Shown piece after piece: positions 53,828 through 61,241 of a stretch of 64,000 bases of DNA. Every line of letters starts with the position of its first letter. The stretch's first letter is position 1. A program made the position numbers and the translations under genes. The stretch is from an uncultured Clostridia bacterium (GTDB taxonomy: Bacteria; Bacillota; Clostridia; UBA1381). Below the pieces are notes generated by a model. The model was given only the letters and a program-made list of their open reading frames with translations. It did not search any database and had not been told where the DNA came from. The DNA lies in the NCBI GenBank assembly GCA_934486735.1, contig CAKSQL010000009.1:1-64000 (forward strand), in the 5' to 3' direction.

Positions 53828-53946
53828 AGACAGCATTTTTGATTTTCCGTCATTGCATGTATTCGCAAATTCCCGCAAATAAAAAACGCATATGAATCGA
53901 CTCCCGAAAGTCAAAATAACTGACATTTGGGAGTCGGTTCATATGC
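53828..53946 (+). repeat. 3' structured element, copy B
   Basis: Starts ACAGCATTTTTGATTTT, includes CGCAAATTCC and GCAAATAAAAAACG, and ends in a 26-bp stem (53888-53946, two wobbles and one mismatch) with a 7-base loop. Copy A at 38271-38365 has the same lead and a different stem sequence. T residues follow 8 bases later, so it may also terminate. Confidence 0.65.
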
Positions 53947-54003
53947 CGCATATTTTTTATGATACTTCAAATGCAGACTGTAGCTTTCCGCCGAATAAAA
54001 CCG

Positions 54004-54516
54004 TTACTTTTTATTTCCCATATAAAACTTGTTTTTCTCGCAAGCTTTCGCCTGTAAACGGTTCAAGGCTTCACCGAAACGCTGAAAATGTGTCACCTCG
54101 CGCTGACGCAGGAATTTGATGACATCATTCACGTCCGGTTCATCCGAAAGCTTTAGGATATTATCATACACTGCGCGCGCTTTTTGCTCTGCCGCCAAAT
54201 CCTCATACAGATTTGTCAGCGGATCGCCCGTTACGGCAATGCTTGCCGCAGTGAACGGCGCGCCCTGCGAGCTTTGCGGGAATACCGATGCTCCGTTATC
54301 CGCATAATATTCGTACGACTGCATTTCGCTCCATTCTTTTGGCGGTGCGCCTTTTGACAATTGAGCAACCAATGTTCCGACCATTTCCAGATGCCCAAGT
54401 TCCTCTGTTCCTATATCGGTCAAAAGTCCTTTTGTGACATCATCCGGCATTGTATATCGCTGAGACAAGTATCTGAGCGATGCTCCAAGCTCTCCGTTCG
54501 GTCCTCCGCACCGCAA
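54004..54516 (-). pseudogene. CotJC-like manganese-catalase-family gene lacking its 5' end
   Basis: The frame encodes about 168 residues of a CotJC-type protein: CGGPNGELGASLRYLSQRY, TDIGTEELGHLEM, YEDLAAEQKARAVYD, LRQREVTHFQRF, with the metal-ligand Glu/His residues kept. Full CotJC proteins are about 190 residues and start with a conserved YEKKLxYP-like N-terminus; here homology stops sharply at the codons for GGP. Upstream is the recombinase gene in the same direction, 39 bp away. The remaining frame reads from a TTG without a ribosome site. Either it is a broken remnant, or one half of a gene to be rejoined by excision. Confidence 0.8.
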
Positions 54517-54555
54517 AAGCTTAACTTTTCTTCCTTTTTCGGCAAAGAAAATCCA

Positions 54556-55980
54556 TTACATTCCCCAAAAGACAATCCGAAAAGAACATCGTCCGTCATC
54601 GGTTTTAATTATTTCCTTTATTATACTTTTCACAACCCTATTTTTCACGCCGTTATCAACCTTGGAATCTCTCAAAATATCGGAAATACCATGTACTTCT
54701 TCAAGTCTATCCGGAGTATTTTGTTCATCTCCGCCCTGCTTCAGCATACTTTCCAATCTATGTATTTCAGTCCCGATTCTAATCTTATTTTTCCCATATT
54801 CGTCTATATCATCAATTCCTGCTTCATACGCCTGTCTGACCCTGAGCAATTTGCCTTTCTCCTCCGCAATCTTATTTCGGATTATATTTTCCGAACCGTT
54901 GTCCTCATCATAATGTGATGAGCTGTCAACAGTTACAGTTATATCCTCATCATCAAGCATTTCATGTATTTTTTCTATCACGGCATCTCCTATTTTATCC
55001 GCGCAAACACCGCCGTTTCCGCTACAAAAGCCCTTAATTTTTTTCGAGCAATAAAAAAAGCCGCCACAGTTTACAAGTGTATGTCCGCACCTGCCGCACC
55101 TCAGCACCCCCGAAAGCCAATGCGAAACGCCCTCGGAGTTTCTTTGATATTTTTGATATTTCGCCTTATTATCCCTCAGCAGCTCCCGAACCCGTTCCCA
55201 CAGTTTAATATCCACAATCGCTTCATGCCTGCCCTCCGCGATTATCACATCATCCGCTTTATTTCTTCCCGACGGATTCCAGCGCGTTTTACCTATATAA
55301 GCCGGATTGTTCAGCCAATACTCAACGGTCCTATTCTCTATCAGATTGCCGCGGTGCGTCCTTACTCCCCACGCATTCAGCCTTTCGGCAATCTTTAAAA
55401 ATCCGTCACCGGCGGCATAGCTTTCAAATACATTTTTTATTATCTCGGCTTCCGCAGGCACGATGACAAATTCGCCGTTTCTGACCTCATATCCGAACGG
55501 CGGCACTGACAGGACACCTCCCTGTCTTGCCTTTTCCGCCATGCCGCGCCTGACCTCCTCCGCCAAATTAATACTGTAATACTCATCCATCGCTTCTATC
55601 ATAGCCTCCAACAGAACAGACATTTTATCGTCGCCTATCGTCTCACTGACCGACACTACATCTATGCCGCACTGCTTTCTGAGCATCGACTTATACACCA
55701 CGCTGTCCTCGCGGTTACGCGCAAAACGACTGTATTTCCACACCAAAATCACATCAAAAGGCTTGGGCGTAGTCTTTGCCAGGGCAATCATCCGCTTGAA
55801 ACCCTCTCTTTTCCCTATGCTCCTGCCGCTGATTCCCTCATCCTCGAAAAACAGGTGCTCGGGCAGAATCAGATTGTTTTTCCGAGCGTAGTTTTTAATA
55901 GCCTTAATCTGACTATCCGGGCTAAATTCCGTCTGATCATCTGTGGACACTCTGATATACGCAGCAGCGATTTTCATCAT
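54556..55980 (-). CDS. large serine recombinase
   Basis: A 474-residue site-specific recombinase. The resolvase domain has the catalytic serine in AAAYIRVSTDDQ, then FEDEGISGRS and the DVILVWKYSRFARN helix; a Recombinase domain (about 165-290), a zinc ribbon (CGRCGH ... C) and a coiled coil (about 350-430) follow. This is the architecture of phage and skin-element recombinases. It overlaps the small upstream gene (ATGA). Its stop is 39 bp from the CotJC homology, so one attachment site should be near 54,500-54,555. Confidence 0.95.
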   Translation of the reverse strand: MMKIAAAYIRVSTDDQTEFSPDSQIKAIKNYARKNNLILPEHLFFEDEGISGRSIGKREGFKRMIALAKTTPKPFDVILVWKYSRFARNREDSVVYKSMLRKQCGIDVVSVSETIGDDKMSVLLEAMIEAMDEYYSINLAEEVRRGMAEKARQGGVLSVPPFGYEVRNGEFVIVPAEAEIIKNVFESYAAGDGFLKIAERLNAWGVRTHRGNLIENRTVEYWLNNPAYIGKTRWNPSGRNKADDVIIAEGRHEAIVDIKLWERVRELLRDNKAKYQKYQRNSEGVSHWLSGVLRCGRCGHTLVNCGGFFYCSKKIKGFCSGNGGVCADKIGDAVIEKIHEMLDDEDITVTVDSSSHYDEDNGSENIIRNKIAEEKGKLLRVRQAYEAGIDDIDEYGKNKIRIGTEIHRLESMLKQGGDEQNTPDRLEEVHGISDILRDSKVDNGVKNRVVKSIIKEIIKTDDGRCSFRIVFWGM

Positions 55981-56207
55981 TTACTCTCCGTTTCTTTACT
56001 CCGCCTCGGCACAAAATCGATTTTCACCCCGGCATTATAATAGGCGGAGAAAGCCGCCTCAATAAGCCGTTTCTTTATCACTTTCTCCAAACCGCCGTCC
56101 GTTGGTGTCATATTTTTTTGACGTATCTCGTCATATATCTTTTCCCCTGCCTTTTCCTCGTCTGCCACTCCCGAATCGATATAGCATTTTGCCGTATACA
56201 TATTCAT
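55977..56207 (-). CDS. small protein coupled to the serine recombinase
   Basis: A charged protein of about 76 residues (MNMYTAKCYIDSGVADEEKAG ... FSAYYNAGVKIDFVPRRSKETESK in parts), not recognised. Its stop overlaps the recombinase start, so they are translated together. It could be a directionality factor or an accessory protein, but nothing in the sequence shows it. The start is either the ATG at 56207 or the GTG before it; the ribosome site is weak. Confidence 0.6.
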   Translation of the reverse strand: MNMYTAKCYIDSGVADEEKAGEKIYDEIRQKNMTPTDGGLEKVIKKRLIEAAFSAYYNAGVKIDFVPRRSKETESK

Positions 56208-56306
56208 CACCCAGAAAAATTATATTCGTGCATTTATTTGATTAGAACGTCAAACAAAGCAGGACAAACCGAGCCTTTAAAATTGTTTTAAATTAAGGTT
56301 CTTTTG

Positions 56307-56335
56307 TTGACTTTGGCTTGAAAAAATGGTATAAT
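56307..56335 (+). promoter_or_regulatory. promoter for the third AraC gene
   Basis: TTGACT (56307-56312), 17-base spacer, TATAAT (56330-56335), about 85 bases upstream of the start. Confidence 0.75.
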
Positions 56336-56421
56336 AAGAGTATAAGCACAATTATCCGAAAGAATGGGATAACAACGCTGCCGAAGCTGATTTTTATACA
56401 CGCTCAAAGGGGGTATTATTT

Positions 56422-57294
56422 ATGATGCAGCTGAATACGGATATCATTTCCAACCGTAATATAGGGTTTGTTTTTCATGACGACCTCAAAATCTGCGAGC
56501 CGCATTCGCACACATTTTTTGAGCTGGCATATATCATATCCGGCAGCGCTGTCCACACTCTCGACGGCAAGTCGGACACAATGGTCCCCGGCGAATATGT
56601 ATTTATCCAGCCCGGCATTATTCACGATTTCAAAAAAATAAACGAAGATGAAAAGTTTACACTTATAAATTGTATTTTCACTCCCGACTTGATTTACAAA
56701 AGCAATGACTCCGGCAAAACATTTCTGGATCTGTTACGCGCTCCCATGCTGAATATTGACACATCGAAAATTATTGAAGCCCCCGAGCATTATATTTATC
56801 ATGATGACAACAACTACATATTAAATCTTTTGTCGATAATGTACTCGGAATATCAAAAGAAAATGACAAATTACTATTTGATTTTGAAAAATCTTTTGAG
56901 CAGCATTATAATGTCATCTGTACGCCAGGTATCCTCCAAGGAAATAAAGGCGGTCAACACTACAGAAATGGTAAAGGATTACGTTTCGCTGCACTATGCG
57001 GAGAGCAATATACTCAATCAGATAAGCGAAATTTCCTTTTATTCAACACAGTATCTGAGTACAAAATTCAAGGCGGACACCGGGGAAACCTTTAAAACTT
57101 ATCTTCAAAAGGTGCGATGCGATGCTGCGGTGCAGCTGATTACGTGCACAAATATGACAATTCCGGAAATTTCGGAGGCTGTCGGATATACCGATGTCAA
57201 GTATTTTCAGGAAATATTCAAAAAATATAATAATGTAACGCCGAGGAAATTAAAATCACACTTTGATAACCTATATAACAGAAATGAACCGTAA
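56422..57294 (+). CDS. AraC family transcriptional regulator
   Basis: A 290-residue regulator: N-terminal cupin (CEPHSHTFFELAYIISGSA; GEYVFIQPGIIHDFKK) and C-terminal double HTH (ILNQISEISFYSTQYLSTKFK; TIPEISEAVGYTDVKYFQEIFKK). AAAGGGGG precedes the start codon. It converges with the GH78-like gene across a shared terminator and probably regulates it or the glycan genes beyond it. Confidence 0.9.
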   Translation: MMQLNTDIISNRNIGFVFHDDLKICEPHSHTFFELAYIISGSAVHTLDGKSDTMVPGEYVFIQPGIIHDFKKINEDEKFTLINCIFTPDLIYKSNDSGKTFLDLLRAPMLNIDTSKIIEAPEHYIYHDDNNYILNLLSIMYSEYQKKMTNYYLILKNLLSSIIMSSVRQVSSKEIKAVNTTEMVKDYVSLHYAESNILNQISEISFYSTQYLSTKFKADTGETFKTYLQKVRCDAAVQLITCTNMTIPEISEAVGYTDVKYFQEIFKKYNNVTPRKLKSHFDNLYNRNEP

Positions 57295-57316
57295 AATAAT
57301 AATTTTACGGTTCATT
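57282..57316. terminator. bidirectional terminator of AraC and GH78-like genes
   Basis: A perfect 15-bp stem (57282-57296 and 57302-57316) with a 5-base loop; the AraC stop codon lies inside the left arm. T-rich DNA follows on the plus strand; the minus-strand side has only short T runs. Confidence 0.8.
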
Positions 57317-57320
57317 TTAT

Positions 57321-58922
57321 TTATTCAACAACTTCAATCCCGTCCGGCGCGGTTATCTTTGTTTCCGTCTTTCCGCCGACCGATTTACATTCTATGCGCA
57401 AAACTCCGTATGGTGTCGGAAATTCTATATCTGCCCATTCAAGCCCGGAAAGCTTTGGATTTACCGAGATTTTTTTACAGCCCGGTTCAAGAATTTTGAT
57501 TCCTCCGACACTTTCAATCAGGAATGCCGAAGGTCCGCTTGCCCAGCCATGGCACAGGCTGAGTCTGTAGCCCTCGTAGCAATGCTCTCCGAAATCACCG
57601 TGAACATCATCCTTACCCTTGGGAGTAACCTCATCGATTCGTGCCGCATTTTTTGCCCACTCCATGTTAAATTCTTCCCAAAAGGTCGTCGCTCCGAGCT
57701 TTATCATAGCTCCCCAATATCGCCTTATAATCTCAAGAGCCTTTTTATCGTCTTTCAGTGCAGACAGGGCGCGCAGAATATAAAAGCCCAAAAAGCATGA
57801 CATGTCATACTCCGTTATATCCAGCACTTGTTTGAGTGATTTTGCACTGTTTCGTCCTGCCAAAACTGTCAGAGCAGCGATTCGGCCGTTAAGTTCGATA
57901 TTATCATCAGCCTTTTCCTTTTGCAGGCGGCTGTGATATGCGCTGCATTTTTCCGCCGCCGTATTCTCGCCGAGAATTTTGAGCATTTTCCCCAAACAAT
58001 CCAAAGCAATGCAGGCAACCGACTTAACGCCTTCAATTTCTCCGTCCTGCCCCTTGCTGCTCCAATCGACAAATGACATGTGACAATCGTCAAACTTAAA
58101 ATCGGTATCGACAATATGTGTCATCATATCGACAAGCGTCAGCATGTACTCTTTCTGGCTATTCAGATACTCAAAATCGCCGCAGTGCACATACCGGTCA
58201 TAATGAATAATTATCCACCAGCATGTATATGTGGGGAATTCGTTCATCCAGCCTCCTGCCGCCTCAGCATCGTCGCGAATAAGGTCGAGACTGTTTCTGA
58301 CACATTCATCATCGCCGAACACCGCTTGTATGACCGATGTTTCGGGATGCATATCCCCTATCCAGACAAGTCTGTCACGCTTAGCGCCGTCCCAAAGGTA
58401 TTCATGCATATTGAGTAAAACCGTATATACACCCGTTTCCCAGATGTTATTCAGCAATTCATCGCTGCACTTAAAGCTGCCCAAACGTTTAATGTCTCTT
58501 ATCTCCGTCACTGCCTTGACGCACCTTATTGTGATATCGCCGCCGACTGCTTCAAGCTTGACAAACCTAAAGCCGATGTCGCCGAATCGCTGTGTACTCA
58601 TAGGCACTGCCTCAACCGTCATATCCCTGACAGAGTGGTGATTCCCGGCATGCTTGTTCCCGAAATCGGCAAGCGCCTCCATTACGCTTTCCCCAAAAAC
58701 AATTCTCAGCTTTGTATTTTCCTGCGATGTGAATTGCACTGTAACAGCCACGCCGCCGTTAAGCTCTTTGCCGAAATCAAGCAAAATATATCCTTTGTCA
58801 TTAATTTTTATACAGTCTCTGTCATTTAAAAGTGCTTGAGCAGGTGTATTCGCCAAAATGCGTGCCGAATCGCAGACGTCATGCTCAACAACTATTCTTT
58901 TAGGATTGATATACTTACTCAT
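57321..58922 (-). CDS. GH78-like alpha-L-rhamnosidase, short form
   Basis: A 533-residue protein of the GH78 six-hairpin fold: an N-terminal beta domain (YILLDFGKELNGGV), then DGAKRDRLVWIGDMHPE with the family's conserved acidic residues, TTFWEEFNMEW, and GWASGPSAF near the end with a final beta domain. It lacks the first two beta domains found in longer GH78 enzymes (compare the 845-residue gene at 23.7 kb). No signal peptide, so cytosolic. GGAG precedes the start. A MITE-like element starts only 25 bp upstream, which may have moved or split its promoter. Confidence 0.85.
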   Translation of the reverse strand: MSKYINPKRIVVEHDVCDSARILANTPAQALLNDRDCIKINDKGYILLDFGKELNGGVAVTVQFTSQENTKLRIVFGESVMEALADFGNKHAGNHHSVRDMTVEAVPMSTQRFGDIGFRFVKLEAVGGDITIRCVKAVTEIRDIKRLGSFKCSDELLNNIWETGVYTVLLNMHEYLWDGAKRDRLVWIGDMHPETSVIQAVFGDDECVRNSLDLIRDDAEAAGGWMNEFPTYTCWWIIIHYDRYVHCGDFEYLNSQKEYMLTLVDMMTHIVDTDFKFDDCHMSFVDWSSKGQDGEIEGVKSVACIALDCLGKMLKILGENTAAEKCSAYHSRLQKEKADDNIELNGRIAALTVLAGRNSAKSLKQVLDITEYDMSCFLGFYILRALSALKDDKKALEIIRRYWGAMIKLGATTFWEEFNMEWAKNAARIDEVTPKGKDDVHGDFGEHCYEGYRLSLCHGWASGPSAFLIESVGGIKILEPGCKKISVNPKLSGLEWADIEFPTPYGVLRIECKSVGGKTETKITAPDGIEVVE

Positions 58923-58947
58923 ATAAAAAACTCCAACCTAGTATCAT

Positions 58948-59163
58948 AGGGACTGTAAAAAGGCACAGACCGTTCAAGGGCATAGATTCTATTGCAAAGT
59001 TATAGCATTTGCTTAAAATGTAGAAACTTAGGCAGAAATCCGCAAAACTGCGGATTTCTACCTGTTTTTGCCCTTGAACTACACTTCAAACACCCCGCTT
59101 GGAGTACTCAGAGTACACCGTCGGGTGTGTTTGAAGCGTTCTGCACTCTTTTTTACAGCCCCT
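58948..59163. mobile_element. MITE-like foldback element
   Basis: Ends are imperfect inverted repeats (AGGGACTGTAAAAAGG on the left; complement of AGGGGCTGTAAAAAAGAG on the right). Inside are TTCAAGGGCA/TGCCCTTGAA, AGAAATCCGCA/TGCGGATTTCT and CTTCAAACAC/GTGTTTGAAG pairings. No coding potential in 216 bp; a clear target-site duplication was not seen. The GGGxCTGTAAAAA ends recall IS256-type elements (inference). Confidence 0.65.
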
Positions 59164-59178
59164 TAAATGTATTATCTG

Positions 59179-61188
59179 TTATCTTATTTCTGCAACACGA
59201 GCCTCGAGAGCCGGCTTCATGCTTTCAGTGCCGTCCCACAGGAATGCCTTAACTGCGGCATTATCGCCCATTGCAAACTCAGCTCTGATAAAGCTGCCTG
59301 CTTCGATATCTCTCAGCTCAACATCTGCCAATGCAGCTCCGTTATATCTCGCAATTATAAGCTTTGCGACATCTTCGGAATATCCGAATACAACACCGTT
59401 TGTCATTATGTCAAATGTCTTGTCATCGCATGCTTTAACGCCCGAAACCGACGGAGCAGCCGCGCCGACGCTGCTTGTTGTATTGCCTGTCAGATAATTA
59501 CAGCCGCTGTATACAACCTCCGCATACAGACCTGCGCATGCAAAAGGATCTGCCTGAGTGCCTGTGCTTGCAACAGTTCCCAAGCTGTAGCAATTAAACA
59601 TGTAAAGCTTATCGCTGCCGTCTGTCAGTCCGACAAAACCTGCCGCATAATCGGTTGTGGCTTTCACGCTCGCAAAGCTTGCGCTGTTTTCGATTCTGAA
59701 TGTAATGCCCGTACCAGGGGTCTTTTCAATAATAGCTCCCACATTTTCAGCGCCGCTCACTACGCCGTCCACGATGAGATTCTTCACAGCCGCACCGTCT
59801 GCTGCTGATTTAATCAATGCTTTTCCTTTGAGTGTGAACTTGTGACCGTTGCCGTCTATTGTTCCCGCAAAATTTTCAAGCTGCGGAGTGTTGATATTCC
59901 ATGTCACGTCCGACATAAGCTTTGCACATGCCGACGGATTTGTGCCGTTTACTATATCTGCAAATTTCTTATAATCTGTAATCGAATTAATGATGTATGG
60001 GCTTTCAATTGTGCCCTCTCCGTCAATTTCTTTCTTTATATCGGTATAGATTATATACGGCTGCCACTGAAGATTTGGCGAGCTGTTATATTCTCCGCAA
60101 TCAAGCACATGATAAATCCAATCTCCGGCATCAACCTGCACACCGGTTATTTCGTACATTCTGTTCGGACCCTCTTCCCAGTTCTCGCTCTTTTCAAATA
60201 TCCACTGTGCGTCTTTTCCATCGTTTTGCTTTAACAACTCATTATTGTGCAGAATTTTGGTTGTCACGTCACCGTTTCCTCGGGTAAGTCTGCGGAAAGC
60301 TCCTGTGCGTGTCAGAGTTATCGTTCCGCTGTACGGAGCCTGCCAGCCGATAGCCGTTGCTCTGTTCCACGCCGGCTGTACCTGGAAAAAGTTCAGCCAG
60401 TTATCGCCCTGACTCCATTTATATCCGTCCGCATCGGAAGTCTTCTCTTTCTTCTGCATATCCGCAAAACCGTCGGCGGTCTTGTACATATAATGCCAGC
60501 CATGATAGCCCTGTGTTTCTCCGACCTTGATATCGTCAACCATTTTGAACTCTGTGACATCTATATCTGTTGATTCGATATTTGTATAGGTGACAATCGG
60601 CTTCCAGTATATTGTAGTGTTTCGGTTATTTTTTCCGCAGTCAACCTTATGATAAAGTACATCACCTTTGTTTATTTTGAGATTTGTCACTACATATGAC
60701 TGATTGCCTACACCGTTTTTACAAGTGTTGTCAAATGTCCACTGGGTTTTATTTCCATTATCGTCCGTCAAAATTGTATCGTTCAATAACAATGTAGCGG
60801 TTATGTCCCCGCTGAGCTCGTCCGCTCCGTCACGATAAACAACGCTGTCCTGCTCAGTTAATGTCACAGTGCCTGTGTAAGGCGCTTCCCAAGCCAAAAC
60901 TGACGGCGTGTCATAGCCCGGAATTACAAAGTGCTCATTTATATTTCCACCCATAATTCCGTTAAAAGTACCGCTGCCGTTCCATGTCATTTCCTTGTAG
61001 CCGTTCGAGCCGCTTTCGTACATATAGTACCAACCGTCCGCTCCCTGTTCTCCTTTTGTAATCGCATCTGTTTTTTTGTAAACTGTCTGAACCGTATCGT
61101 CAGCGAACACGCTTGCTCCTATGGCCGTGAAAGCCGTTGCGGCTGCCAGCAAACAGCCCAAAACTCGTTTTACTGCTTGTTTTTTCAT
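59179..61188 (-). CDS. modular secreted glycan-associated protein
   Basis: A 669-residue exported protein. Signal peptide 1-29; two related domains of about 170 residues (GADGWYYMYESGSNGYKEM and GYHGWHYMYKTADGFADM starts; each with a W/Q-APYxGTxTLT strand), possibly carbohydrate-binding; a GLUG-like repeat region (about 400-600: FAGTIDGNGHKFTLKGKALI, CYSLGTVASTG); and a C-terminal module ending VKAFLWDGTESMKPAL. No catalytic motif is recognised. It follows its relative at 61242 by 53 bp in a likely two-gene unit. Confidence 0.8.
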   Translation of the reverse strand: MKKQAVKRVLGCLLAAATAFTAIGASVFADDTVQTVYKKTDAITKGEQGADGWYYMYESGSNGYKEMTWNGSGTFNGIMGGNINEHFVIPGYDTPSVLAWEAPYTGTVTLTEQDSVVYRDGADELSGDITATLLLNDTILTDDNGNKTQWTFDNTCKNGVGNQSYVVTNLKINKGDVLYHKVDCGKNNRNTTIYWKPIVTYTNIESTDIDVTEFKMVDDIKVGETQGYHGWHYMYKTADGFADMQKKEKTSDADGYKWSQGDNWLNFFQVQPAWNRATAIGWQAPYSGTITLTRTGAFRRLTRGNGDVTTKILHNNELLKQNDGKDAQWIFEKSENWEEGPNRMYEITGVQVDAGDWIYHVLDCGEYNSSPNLQWQPYIIYTDIKKEIDGEGTIESPYIINSITDYKKFADIVNGTNPSACAKLMSDVTWNINTPQLENFAGTIDGNGHKFTLKGKALIKSAADGAAVKNLIVDGVVSGAENVGAIIEKTPGTGITFRIENSASFASVKATTDYAAGFVGLTDGSDKLYMFNCYSLGTVASTGTQADPFACAGLYAEVVYSGCNYLTGNTTSSVGAAAPSVSGVKACDDKTFDIMTNGVVFGYSEDVAKLIIARYNGAALADVELRDIEAGSFIRAEFAMGDNAAVKAFLWDGTESMKPALEARVAEIR

Positions 61189-61241
61189 TGAAAAACACTC
61201 CTTTTTTAAAAATTTTATATAATTATTCTAAAATAATTATT

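Noticed and set aside
56211..56421. Missing CotJC N-terminus just upstream of the recombinase unit
   Set aside because: The minus-strand reading of this stretch shows no CotJC-like residues, so the other half, if it exists, lies further away.
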